A DNA stretch of 64,000 nucleotides from Paramecium sonneborni (taxonomy: Eukaryota; Ciliophora; Oligohymenophorea; Peniculida; Parameciidae): the NCBI GenBank assembly GCA_905182985.1, contig CAJJDN010000052.1, forward strand, positions 1 through 64,000, given 5' to 3'. The notes under the pieces were generated by a model, which worked only from the letters and a program-made list of their open reading frames with translations, was not told where the DNA came from and searched no databases. The translations under genes and the position numbers were made by a program. Below are positions 48,023-59,610 of the stretch, piece by piece (position 1 is the stretch's first letter; every line of letters starts with the position of its first letter).

Positions 48023-48931
48023 TCATTATGTTTAATTTGGATTATATGACTTAAATGAGCAGCAATTTCTATTCTATATATTTATCATTTTCTATTACGT
48101 TTTTTCTTAATGGAACTTAATTTCTGAAGTTACATATTCAAATCTATTAGAATATTCATCCAATATTTTAAAATACTTATCATTATCATCTCGTAAGGAT
48201 GTTCCAAAATATTGAATCACTGATGTCATACTATTTACAGAATTCAAAGTTTCTAAAAAAGTAACATGAGATGACCATCTTTCTTAAACCTATAAAAGTT
48301 TATTAATTAATAATACCAGTTTTTTGAGAGAATCTGCATCCTTTTTTTAATTTGATTTATTCTTCTCTTGTTTATTTTTAACATCATTTATCAAAGATTC
48401 GAAAAATTGATCTACTACTTATTTAATACGCCTTTAGATGGCTTCTAATTTTTTAATAGTATTATCAGTTGCAGAATCCATACTATCAACATTTTTTTTC
48501 AAATCAAAATAACTTTTAGCAAAGAAATTAGCTAATTAAATAAGGATTATAAGATACTTTCTTAAACAATATCTTTATAAATAGTATTTAAGACATTCTC
48601 TAAACATTCAATTTTATTCGCAGTCTTTTCCTCCTTATGTTTATTAATATGCTCTTCTACACATTATGGACATAAAGGCAATAAACAATTGCTGCTTGAA
48701 CAAAAATTTGTTAGGATGTTTCCTTTATGATATAAACATGGAATCTAAGTAAGTATATGATCATACTTTTGGTGTATTAAATCCATCATAAACAAAATTC
48801 TAACTTAAAATTGTTGGCTATTCATTTGGTGATACATAGATTGATTAGGTTTATGATTTGATCTTTCCTTTATCGTCTGTCATTGCATTTTCATTGTAAA
48901 TATTTCCTATATTTGCTGTTAATTCACTCAT
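48023..48931 (-). CDS. B-box-type zinc finger coiled-coil protein
   Basis: About 285 residues, introns at about 48739-48760 and 48544-48569. The head MSELTANIGNIYNENAMTDD is polar. A zinc-binding segment follows (CLYHKGN, FCSSSNCLLPLCPQCVEEH, INKHKEE) with Cys/His spacing like a B-box. The rest is coiled coil (DSATDNTIKKLEAIQRRIKQ, KKLVLLINKLLQVQERWSSH), an arrangement like TRIM proteins without RING. The stop is TGA 48023-48025; the last ~30 residues are less certain. Similar zinc-coil proteins are numerous in ciliates; no role assigned. Confidence 0.68.
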
Positions 48932-48995
48932 ATGTGTGTCAGTTAATAAAATAATTATATAAATGAAACTTGTTAAAGTAAATAATAAAATTTGA

Positions 48996-50744
48996 ATGAA
49001 ATTAAACTAAAAATTATTAGAAAGACTAGATGAGTCATTAGCGCAAAGTTTTGTTCAAAAATACTACGATGAGAAAAATAGAAAGGTAGCACCAGAGGAA
49101 TTTATCAGTGATGATTATAAAGGAAATTTTAGAGTAAGACAAGTAGGAGATAGACAAGAAAACTTAAAGAAAAGTAAATTTGATGCTATGTCTACTGCCA
49201 CATCTAATTTCTATAAAGAGACAGCAACACCCAATTCATCTAAACCTCCTTCTTCAATTAATACATCTAAATTATTAGATTAAAGCAAGATTTCTTCATT
49301 AAAATAATCAATTATCTCAAACAGAATAACATCAGCATAACCATCCAGACCTTTAATGATTAAAAAGTTATAAAAAAATACAGAACAAATATAAATTGAA
49401 TAAAAAGAACAAAAACCTCCAATTTTTGCATTAAAAAGGCTATCATCAGCAAAATAGTAGTAATAAGATGAAGATAAATTAATTATTTAGAATTAAGAAT
49501 AAAGTCTTAATAATTCTATAGTTAATAAACCTTCAATATTAAGGAGATCATCATTGACATCACATGGAAAAAAAATTGAATTAAAAAAAGAAGAAGAAGT
49601 AGAAACAAAGAAATTATCTCTACCAAAATAACAAGAATCTCAAATCTCAGAACCAGTGTTTTAATTATAAATAGCAAAAAGAAAAATTGATGATATGATT
49701 TATGATACAATGGATATAGATACATTATCAGAGATAACAAAAAAAAATGAAGTACTTAATATAATTTTAAATATTTAGAGTTAATTTGATTAAATCAAAT
49801 CAATACAATTTAGATTTAATACAATGAATGATTCTCTTTATATGTTAGGAGAGTACTTATAAAATTTATAAGAATTAAAATTAAATCATTCTTAAATTGA
49901 ATCATTGAGATTATTAGGAACTAAGTTAAGAAACCTATAAGTACTATGGATAAGTAATTCAAAATTAACTGATATTTCAGGTATAATTAATATAATTTAT
50001 TTCTATAAGGAATTATGAGTATGCCAAATCTTGTAGAATTTTATTGTTCATTTAATAATATAAAAGATATAAGTCCATTAGCCTTTCATGAAAAGATATC
50101 AATTCTAGATATTGAAGGTAATGAATTAGCTGAAGAATCTTAAATTGATTATCTAGAATCTTTAAATCTACAATAATTAATAATAAGTTCAAACCCATTA
50201 ATTAGAGAAGATCATTTGAGAGAAAAACTATATGAAAAATTGCCAGCTACTGAAATTTATATTGATGATAATGATATACCAACAGAATCTTAATTTATTT
50301 CAGAAACAAATTAAATTAAATAACTTTATGATATAGCTGAAATGATGGACTCAAAATTTGATGTATTTTTATTAAATCACTCTTAGCTTATAAAAGTAGA
50401 AGAATTGAAAGATCTAGAAGAGAAAGTCAAATTTTAATTAGATAAAGATCTTTTAGAAGAACCAGATGAAAATAGATTGTTGAGTTTGTCTATAAAGTAA
50501 AAACCTTTAGAAAAGTCAAAGTTAAAAAGACCATAAACTGCTTAAGTTCAATAAAATTATACTGTAAGAATATTATAAAACATTAAAGCCTGATCCTACA
50601 TCAGAATTAGTTGGATTAGATGAAGCATTTGCAGGAAATCCAATAAAAGCAGCTAAAAAATATAAATAAAATAAAGAATATATTTTCGATCCAACAGATA
50701 GAAAAAGTATTGACATATAATCTTTATTAAATAAGTTCAAATGA
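48996..50744 (+). CDS. Leucine-rich repeat protein, LRRC56-like
   Basis: About 565 residues in three exons (introns 49981-50009 and 50564-50588). The N-terminal ~230 residues are polar and Ser/Lys-rich. LRRs follow: LQELKLNHSQIESLRLLGTK, LQVLWISNSKLTDISGIMSM, VEFYCSFNNIKDISPLAFH, ISILDIEGNELAEESQ, ending in a cap-like LIISSNPLIREDHLREKLYE. The N-P-L-x-x-E end and the LRR order resemble LRRC56, a protein linked to assembly and transport of outer dynein arms. The C-terminal helical part is charged. It could also be another SDS22-type LRR protein. It starts 64 bp from the divergent B-box gene. Confidence 0.65.
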
Positions 50745-50772
50745 GTAATGTAGTTAATATAAATAAATATAA

Positions 50773-51947
50773 TCATTAATTTTTAAGTTCATCTATTATA
50801 CCTTTTCTCTCTAATTCATTAACTTCTTCTTTATCATACCATTTAACTCTTTTACCTTCAACCCATTCTCCAATTCTCATAACATTATCAATAGAATAAT
50901 AAATTCCAACTCCATGTTATTTACCTGTTTTCCAAATTCCTATATATTTTCTACCATCTTCCCAAAGAAATACACCTTTACCATGTTTTTTATCATTTTC
51001 ATATTCCTAATTTATTATAATTAAAATACTCCTTTGTATTATCTTCCATCTGGCCATTTAATTTCTCCTTTACCATGCATTTTATTTTTCATCCATTCTC
51101 CAACATATAATCTTCCATCAGGCCATTAATAATTTCCAAATCCTTAAATTTCATTATCAAAAAATTCACCTAATTTATGTAAATTCTAAATTAATTACCT
51201 TAATAACAAGAACCATCTGCAAAATTTAATCTCCCTTAACCATGTTTTTTACCTTATTAATAATCTCCTTCATATCTTGCTCCATCTGGCCACATTTCTA
51301 TGCCTCTTCCATGTTAACTATCATTTAACCACTTAAAATAAATTAAAAACCTATACCTCTCCTTAATATTTAGCTCCATTCACATGTATATATGTTCCTA
51401 AACCATTTGCTGCATCATCTACCCAATCTCCATCATATACATCACCATCTGCATGTATTAATTTCCCCTATTTTATTTTATATTCAATTTACTTTCCCAC
51501 ATGATTTATCTTCCTTCCATTCACCTTCATAAATTGATCCATCTGGCCATGTTTATTTACCATATCCATCTCTCTTACCTTAAACCCATTCACCTTCATA
51601 TGATGCACCATTTTATAACAATATTATCTTAATTATTTAACATTTTTTACTGGAAGCTTCATTCTCTCATTATTACCAATACTCTTCTATATCAAAGGAT
51701 TCTAATTTCCATCATTAATTTCTATTCGAAGATTCTTTTCAATTTACTTTATAGACATCTTACTATGTTATGATGATGCCATTAAATCAGAAACTGTCTC
51801 ACTTTTCTTTTTTTATGTTTTATCCTCCACTTTTTCTTATTCTTTATTTATTTGTTGAGAATGTTTTGACTTTTTTATTTATATTTCCAGAGATCTTCCA
51901 GAATTTTTTAAATTTTAAACCTCCTCCTTACTACAACATGTGTTCAT
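50773..51947 (-). CDS. MORN-repeat protein (copy 2)
   Basis: About 345 residues with several short introns, clear ones at 51468-51492 and 51657-51676 (only 20 nt). The frame can be followed in-line upstream of ATG 51758 to ATG 51947, giving [15 protein letters not shown], a Cys-pair start that may be palmitoylated. A Lys/Gln-rich head leads to about ten MORN repeats ([46 protein letters not shown]), then a charged tail [18 protein letters not shown]. It shares the repeat class with the genes at 38879 and 54730. Stop TGA 50773, tail to tail with the LRR gene (28 bp). Confidence 0.85.
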
Positions 51948-52228
51948 TGTACAGGTTTATCCCATTTTGCTTTTTGAGATATAAATATTAATTTGATGCA
52001 AATGATAATAAATTTATTTTAATCACTCATCTTACAACATTATAAAATTGAACACTTAATTGTAAATGATTTTTTTTATTTTTTCATATGCTTAGCATTT
52101 TATTAATTTAATTATTTGATTCTTATGATTTAATTTTTACTATTTCATATAATAACTTTTTTTTATTTGATCAATTATTGTATTTTTATTAACATTTAAT
52201 AATATATATAAGTTATCATCAATCAATT

Positions 52229-52866
52229 TCAACATTTGATTCTTGATTTTTGACTTTCAATCTAATCAACAATTTTTGCAAACATTCTTTCAAATAACTT
52301 ATATTTTAATAAACATTATTATACTTCATTTACATTTTCACCTCCAGCTGCACTACATATCATTCCTTCAAATCCTTTCTTTTTAGCATATGCAAGAATA
52401 TCTCCACTATCTACTTCTTTATTTTTTAAATCTGATTTATTTCCCACTACATAAACTGCTGCTTATTTTAAATCTAAACCATTATCTACCATCATCTTTT
52501 CCCATTTTGGTAAATTTTAAAATGATGATCTGTCTGTTAAATCACATACTAAAACTACTCCTTAAGCATCAGCAAAAAAAGGATTTCTAATTTCTTTATA
52601 ATCCTCATCACCTGATAAATCGAAGAAATTTATCTAACATGAATGCAAAACTATCATACAGCAACCTTCTTATTTTAAATCATCATTTTCTTTACACCAT
52701 AATCTACCCCTATTGTTGTTACATATTTATTTATGAATCTGCCTTCACAAAATCGTTTTATCAAACATGATTTACCACTTTATGTGTCTCCAACTGAAAT
52801 GACTTTTATTAATAGTTACTAATCTTACATATTATAATAATTTATAAAATCAAGAAATTTATACAT
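52229..52866 (-). CDS. RJL: RJL-family small GTPase (Rab-like, DNAJC27 relative) without J domain
   Basis: About 203 residues, intron 52634-52659. G motifs: G1 VGDTQSGKSC, switch I region NKYVTTIGVDYGVKK, G3 INFFDLSGDEDY (DLSGD in place of the Rab DTAGQ), G4 VVGNKSDL, G5 CSAAGG. The stretch YKEIRNPFFADAQGVVLVCD is very like RJL proteins (Y-E-V-R-N-E-F-Y). Replacement of the catalytic Gln after Gly by Asp predicts weak GTP hydrolysis, as is usual in this family. Animal DNAJC27 has a C-terminal J domain; here the protein ends shortly after G5, so it is the short form. There is no C-terminal prenyl motif except a final Cys (RIKC). RJL genes occur mainly in organisms with cilia or flagella. Confidence 0.83.
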
Positions 52867-52911
52867 AATCTATATTAATTAAAAATATATAATTAAATAA
52901 CATTATATAAA

Positions 52912-53649
52912 TCATAATTATTCTAAATTTATTTTTCTATTAAAGTTTGAATCTAATGAGGAAATTAATTTTTCAGAACTATGTTAACAATTATTATTAA
53001 AAAGTTCATATTTTTCCTTTTTTAGATTCTCTATAGATTATAAAGCATCACTGAATTATTTTTACTCTTATGGAATATATTCAAGACATTCAGCATATAC
53101 AGCTTAAGCTTAACCTTTCTTATAGATGCCTAAATCAACTCTTGATACATTTTCATGGAATGATGCTAATAAGCATGTGTCATTTGAACAGATAATTGTA
53201 TCAGAGTGTTGAGTGACTAGTTTTATACCAACTATATCTTTTAGAATATATTTATTCTCTCTTTAACATTTATAAACATGAGTAATTTTCTTTTTTTGCA
53301 AAGAGACATCATTAACATCAAAATGCGTAATATTAGGATGTGGCATTTTCTCTTAAGCTAAACTTGTAGATTTTAGAGCTAATTAATTCAAAATATTCGA
53401 AAAAATTATCTTAATTATGACCTCATTAAATGTCTGAGTAGTTAGGGCTGAACTAATTGATAAACTTTAACGTAGAATTTAATTTACATTATTGGAAGTC
53501 TCATATAAAGTATTGCTAAACCCTAATGCTTAATCTATGCTCATATGAATTTATTCATTTTTTGAACTTTTTTAAGGATCAACTTAGGTTTTAGGATTTG
53601 ATTTAAATTTTGAAACACAATAATTCCAGGCTGAAATGAATTTTTCCAT
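52912..53649 (-). CDS. Possible LRAT/NlpC-P60-like small protein
   Basis: A single frame of 245 residues, ATG 53649 to TGA 52912. The N-terminal half is helical and Ser-rich. The C-terminal half has KYELFNNNCQHSSEKLISSL, which resembles the N-C-E-H-F active-site segment of LRAT/HRASLS and related papain-like folds, where Cys is the nucleophile. The His-containing strand that should precede it may be VSRVDLGIYKKGQAQAVYAE or an earlier GIKLVTQH, but the match is weak. If right, it would be an acyltransferase or thiol hydrolase acting on lipids or peptides. Otherwise an unknown ciliate protein. Its 5' end is 102 bp from the divergent coiled-coil gene. Confidence 0.5.
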
Positions 53650-53751
53650 AGAATTTTATTTTATTTAAGATGTTATATTGAAATGATAAATATATAAATG
53701 AAAAAAAATTAATTTTTAACGTTAATATTAAAAATCTAATTTTCTGCAATA

Positions 53752-54643
53752 ATGAGTTAATTTTAAAGACCCACTTCATCAAGAAAAGGAACAAATAATC
53801 TTCCTGTACAATAAGGAGATATTGAAGAATATATGTAACAATAGTATAACGATGTCTAGATAAATATTATATGATCATCAAAAGAGTTGTGAGAAAGCTG
53901 GTAAATATTTGGAAGCAGACTAAGCTAAAAAGAGGCTGGCAGAATTAAAGAAAGAATTAGATTTAAAAAATAAAGTAGATGTCAAAGATAGACATTGTTC
54001 AGAGAAATAAGAGATTGAGAAAGCTCATTTGGAAGAATTCAATTAATTTAATTAGTTTTGGGATTAAAAAATGATTGAATTTGATAGTGAAGCTTAGAAA
54101 GTTAAAGAATAAACACTTTAAAGACAAGAAGATGAATTAAGATAGTTTTCAGAGGAATTAGAAAATTCACTACCACTTAAGCCTAAGGATTCAACCGAGC
54201 TTTTATCCTTAAGAAAGACAGAAGAGTAATTGGCTAGATAGGAGAAGTATTTAAAATTGTATATACTCTTAGCTATTTGGAGGCTCATGTGATTCAATCT
54301 AGAATATAAGCTTAAGAGAGAGATGAATATGAAAAATGGACATCCTGTAGATAATAAAAGATAAGAAATCTTATTACACAATTGAGATAGAAATAAATAA
54401 ATGAATTAAATGCACTTACATAGAGAATAATAAGTGGATAGGAAGAATAAAGAAAAATAAGATCTTAAGAATTAGAAAAGTATTTGTTGATTTAATTTTA
54501 GATTATTATAAAAATATTAAAATGTGAGAAAAGAATTAGAGAGTCAATAAACATAAGAAATAACTAGGTTAGATAAGACAAACAAAACCTAATGTATAAA
54601 AATAGTTTAGTATTTTTAGCAATAATGTAATAATCCAGAATGA
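53752..54643 (+). CDS. Coiled-coil protein, conserved type, function unknown
   Basis: About 270 residues in four exons. The first intron, 53835-53859, joins VQQGDIEEYI to QILYDHQKSCEKAGKYLEAD; further introns are at 54252-54277 and about 54480-54501. The protein is largely helical: RLAELKKELDLKNKVDVKDR, AHLEEFNQFNQFWDQKMIEF, LTQRIISGQEEQRKIRSQ. The E-F-N-x-F-N-x-x-W-D segment followed by coiled coil resembles conserved proteins of ciliated protists, but I cannot name the family. It ends YFQQQCNNPE. Without intron 1 the frame meets TGA. Confidence 0.65.
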
Positions 54644-54729
54644 ATCAATCAAAAATGTAACAAAATGAGAACCAATATATCAGATGATATTTAGTTAAAA
54701 TGCTATTATAATATATAAATTAAAATTCA

Positions 54730-55975
54730 ATGGGTTCAGCATGTTTCAAAAAACAACCGCATCCTTAGAGATAATAATAACATCGACAAATTTAATCTCA
54801 TTAATCATAAAGCACAAATGTGTCATCACACTAAAACACATAACGCAGAGCCTCAGAATAACAATAAGTTTAATAACAAACAAACCAGATACAAATCAAA
54901 GAAAATTCATAAAAGCCATAAATAAATAGTGGAGTAAATGCTCTTACTATTTTAGTTCACTTCACCAAGATCTGATTTAAATGATAGATCAATGCTTAGT
55001 AAAAATGAATTAACAAAAGTTGAACCCTTAAAAAATCGATTTATTTAGTAGGAAACCGATAGCTATCTTTTTAAAAATAACGATGCCCCAGATTCAGATA
55101 TAGCAATATAAGTTAAAGAACCAGATATAACAAATTCAAATGTTCTCAAAATATTAAAGTCTCTTCCTCCCTTTTAATATGATCTTGACATGAATAAAAA
55201 ATTTAATGATTGCATTTCTTTACCACCTCATGTAACTATTCTATTGATCTAAACTAGTAATTCATTAGCACTGGTATCACATATGTAGGATAATGGAGAA
55301 ATAAACAAAAACAAGGGAAAGGTCGTTAATATTGGCCAGATGGGACTTATTATGAAGGATATTGGTAGAATCATGGAGCAAATGGTAAAGGAAGGTTGAT
55401 ACGTTGTGATGGATCATATTATGTATTCATTCATAAATAAAATAATTTAGGAAGGAGATTGGCTTGATGATTTATAATGTGGATTTGGTAAAAATGTTGA
55501 TACTGACGGTAATATATATGAAGGAGAATGGAAAGATGATGAAAAAGATGGATAAGGAACAGAAAAATGGGTTTCGGGAGACACATACACAGGATAATAT
55601 TAAGGTGGAATGAAACATGGTTAAGGAAAATATATTTGGTCAAATGGAAATTGTTATGAAGGTAGTTATTTTAAGGATTTTATTGATGGATTTGGTATTT
55701 ATAAATGGCCAGATGGATAAGTTTATTCTGGAGAATGGGTTAAGAATTAAATGTATGGGAAAGGTACATTCATTTGGACTAATGGAAATAAATATATTGG
55801 TGACTACAAAGAGGATAAAAAGGAAGGATATGGAGTTTTTTAATTTGCTGATGGGAAAACATATAAAGGAGGATGGCATAATGGAAAATAACATGGAAAA
55901 GGAGTTTTAATTGAAGCAGATGGATTTGAAATTGTAGGAGTATGGGAAAAAGGAAGATTAATTTCATAAGAGTGA
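54730..55975 (+). CDS. MORN-repeat protein with acylated-type N-terminus (copy 3)
   Basis: About 390 residues in four exons (introns 54934-54955, 55232-55257, 55423-55450). It starts MGSACFKKQPHPQRQQ, with Gly2 and Cys5 as for dual acylation, and a very Gln/His/Ser-rich head. About ten MORN repeats follow (YEGYWQNHGANGKGRL, YEGEWKDDEKDGQGTEKW, YSGEWVKNQMYGKGTF, YKGGWHNGKQHGKGVL). It ends VWEKGRLISQE before TGA 55973. The most complete of the three MORN genes. Membrane-anchored MORN rods are used in protists as cortical or basal-body scaffolds. Confidence 0.9.
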
Positions 55976-56163
55976 ATGTTAATATTTTCAATATATTGCT
56001 TTAAATATATTTTTTACTTTTTGTTCAATAATTCTTCTTTTCTTTAGAAATTCTATTTCTGACTTAAAATGTTTATTAGAGCAAAAATATGTTACAAATG
56101 ATTATAATTATTATTAGAATTTTCTTATCCTATTTATTTTATTATTATTGTTATATATATTTT

Positions 56164-57271
56164 ATGAAATTTAGTATCTACTGTTGTTCTCCAAATGTTA
56201 AAGGTTCAAGAACCTAATAAAAAAATGATGAATCAACTATGGTGAGTATAAGAAGCATCTCTCAAATTAGTTTACCTTCTATATAAAAAAAAAAGAAACC
56301 GTGGGTCTTCCAAGATGATTATGATTTTTTAAAAGATGAAAAGAGAATGTTCAAACTATTAGATGATGAAAATTCTCCCTATATCAATAGAAGACAATAA
56401 GCAGTTAAATTAATTTAACAAATTGATTATAATGATCCTGCTGATATTGAGGAAAGATTCTCATTTATTTTAAAGTATAATATCATAACTAATCAAGAGA
56501 TATTTAAAATAAACAAGAATAGGCAATCTTTATAATATTGGAGTTTTTGCTTTTGCTTTTATATTACAAATTAATAATTTATTTCAACAGTCCATATAAG
56601 TTTGGTAAAAATTTCTTATATTTTGTAATGGGAATCGGTCATTCAAATATAAAATGATAGCATATAAATTTTTGGCAGAACTTTACCTTCTTGAAGGTGA
56701 TCTAAGAAGATCTTTAAATTATTGCAAAAAATTTTTAAAGTATGCTTTATGTTTCAAAGAATATGAATATGAATTAAATGCTTATGAATTAATTGGCAAA
56801 GTATATTACTACTAGCAAGAATCACAATTAGCTAAGGCTTTTCATTAAAAATTTATGGATGGGGAATCTCTTTCGAATACAGATTAAATTAGAGTATAAG
56901 CTAAAAAACTCTATGATTTCAAAATTAAACAATAGCAAAGTTTAGGCAAAATTGACACAGATAGTGAAGAGGAGTTTGAATTAAATAAACTGGTAGAACC
57001 TAAGGAACTCATTTTCAATCCTATTAAAGTGAAGGATGTTTTAATTAAAAATAAACATTTATGGGGCCATGTCAAAAGAGATAGTGAACCACTTGGCCCT
57101 ATTAATAGAGGCATTTTAGATAGAAAACTATTTTAAAGAGAGTATTACACATAATTGAGTCACAACAATAGTTTACAAAAATATGTTAATAATCATGGAA
57201 TTCAATTAACAACAACAAAGAAGAATTTTATTGTTATAGATAAATTAATATTTGATATACAATAATTTTGA
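56164..57271 (+). CDS. Tetratricopeptide-type helical repeat protein
   Basis: About 360 residues, intron 56475-56499. It starts MKFSIYCCSPNVKGS, with a Cys pair near the N-terminus. A Ser/Lys-rich segment is followed by helix pairs typical of TPRs: LKQTRIGNLYNIGVFAFAF, AYKFLAELYLLEGDLRRSLN, YCKKFLKYALCFKEYEYELN, AYELIGKVYYYQQESQLAKA. A charged C-terminal part contains WGHVKRDSEPLGPINRG. With the 25-nt intron removed the whole repeat block lies in one frame. A protein-binding scaffold; partner unknown. Confidence 0.7.
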
Positions 57272-57309
57272 TTTAATAAAAAGTTTTATAATTCCTTTAA
57301 ATTTTTGTA

Positions 57310-57683
57310 ATGGATTACTTATTGATATTCATTTTTGCTTTATTATTTATTCTGATTTTTAAGTAGAATTATTCAAAAAAAAATTTTTTTAAACTCTTTA
57401 TGTAATTCCCATCATCATAAAAATGAAAGAAAAAAAATAGAATTATTAAAATTTTATATATCTACATCGATAAATAAATTATTTAAGGGAGTAAAAGAAT
57501 GAATATAAAATGAAAAACAAAAAACTAGAGTTTTAAATGCTCAAAAAAGTAAAATAAATAAAAAACTATGAAGGATTACATGAATATTATTTAACGATGT
57601 TGAAAACCAATGTTAGAAGTATAATTTATGTAAATGAATAAATTTTATTAGAAAAGTAATTTAGGATTTCGTTATTGAGATGA
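57310..57683 (+). CDS. Possible small membrane-anchored protein
   Basis: ATG 57310 begins a strongly hydrophobic segment (MDYLLIFIFALLFILIFKQN) that looks like a signal anchor. Protein-like sequence follows in two frames (LLKFYISTSINKLFKG, then LKKVKQIKNYEGLHEYYLTM), and a 28-nt GTAAT...AAAG candidate intron lies in between, but I could not join everything cleanly. TGA 57681-57683 closes the last frame. It might be a short gene with two introns or a relic. Confidence 0.35.
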
Positions 57684-57790
57684 TGGTGATAACAATTTAG
57701 AGATTTTAGCAATATTTATGAGATTATATTGCTTATTATGATAACATCTTTAATATCTTTAAAAAATTAAAATTAGATAAATTATTGTTA

Positions 57791-59104
57791 TCATCCTTAT
57801 TTTAGTTTGATTGGTTTTTTTTAAGAAGCTAAATAATATTTTAAAGAATACTCTAATATGATTTAAAAAATAACTAAATATGTTTTGCTGCCTCTGTTTT
57901 TTATGATTACTAAAGATAATGAGCATCTTTTTTTTTTTTAAATTCTTCTTCTAATTCTTTTTCCTTTCTTTTTTGAGCATCAACTATTAAAAAGTATTAT
58001 TTTCTATCTCTTAATTATTACTCAATATGTTAACATTCTTTCTATAAGTTATTAAACTTTTAAATAGTTTCTTCCATCATAATATCATAATTTTAAACAC
58101 CCTCTTATAAAGCCTAATCTTATATTATATTAAGTCTCTTGAGCTTAGTTTCCTCTTAAGCATTTTCATCTCTCAATTTAATGAATTTAGATCTCAAACC
58201 TTAAAGTTCAGCCTATAATTAATCTATTTTAGTTTATTAACTTTTTTCAAGAATATTATATTGGGATTTTAATTGATCTTACAGGGAATTCACTTATTAC
58301 TTTTTTTCATTTTTGAGTTTTTGTAGCGCTTATTTTAATTTTTCAATTTCTGCTTTCATTACATCAGTATTAATAGAATTTTACTGCTTTAGATTATATA
58401 AGTCTTATTCTAATTATCTTTTTACCTTTTCTTGTTCTTCTACCTTAATTCATAATAGATATATATACTTTTGATTTAATGTTTTAAAATTGTTAAATTT
58501 AAATGTTCTTTTCAGCTTATGTTATACTTAGTTCTTTCAGGAATAAAATTTTAAGACACTTAATCCCATATAAATACTCACTTAATTCAATATTTAAATT
58601 TCTTTTAATTCCTTTAAGAATTTCGAAATCTTTTGGACAACGCTACATTCTTCTTAACAAATTCTTGAAATTTTCTTACAATAAATGTTCTAATTTTTCA
58701 GATTCTTATTTTTTAGACTCATCAAACTCTTCTCCTTAAGTAATCATGATATTAAAATTAGCATAAACTTTAAATTTTTACTCAAGTTCTGCTTATAATT
58801 GTAATAATTTAATAGTTTCTTCTGTGATTTAAAGCTTTTAATCTTTTGAATATTTTCCTACTTAAAAACGAGCAATAAATTCAGCATCTAAATAAAGGCA
58901 AAATTCTATATCTTAAATTAACTGATCTAAAACTTTAACCGATCTTTATGCTTCTACAATTATGAATTTTCCTGTTATAGAAGATGTAAGATTAAATAGA
59001 ATTTATTCATGTTCACCATGGAATGATTTGTGTTATAACTTGGCTTTGTTTTCAGATAAGACATTTTCCGTTGGTTTCCCTAATTAATTTTGTATACCTT
59101 TCAT
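57791..59104 (-). CDS. Coiled-coil protein with C-terminal IQ-like motif, DRC10/IQCD-like candidate
   Basis: About 420 residues in three exons (introns 57829-57851 and 58444-58468). The N-terminal ~150 residues are helical (GEHEQILFNLTSSITGKFII). Long coiled coils follow (DVMKAEIEKLKQALQKLKNE, EELEEEFKKKKDAHY-type end). Near the C-terminus, EAAKHIQLFFKSYQ resembles an IQ motif, the calmodulin-type binding helix. This layout (helical head, coils, single IQ at the end) fits the nexin-dynein regulatory complex subunits DRC9/DRC10 (IQCG/IQCD). The resemblance is in architecture more than in sequence I can align. Confidence 0.65.
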
Positions 59105-59610
59105 ATGATATAAAATATTATTATTTTATTCTTTAAATAATTTATTTTAATTAATAAAACCGATAAATTTTGATAAGCATATCCTTTATTTAATTTCTTA
59201 CAAGTAAAATATTCTGAATAATTCCATCAGAGATACTATATGACTCATTTCTAATAATAAAAAGTTCTAAGTCTATTTTAACAAAGTATAATTTTTCTTA
59301 GTTTTACTGTTAAAAACATACAAACTATAACATTTATAATAATAATGTTTATATAAATAATATCGATATAATATTATTCTTTAATAATATTTCTTAGTGG
59401 TCCAAAAAGAATAAAATGATCAAGCTTGAAAAATAGATTAGAAAATTAGAAAAACCAAAGAAAGCTAAATAAATTTTTCTACTTCGTAACTTTATTGATT
59501 ATTTCATAATAATTGTTCCTTAATGTTGTATATGATTTTTTGTCATTTTTTACTTAAGAGATACAAATAATTATTAATAATTATGTTGATTATTAGACTA
59601 TTTATAAACC

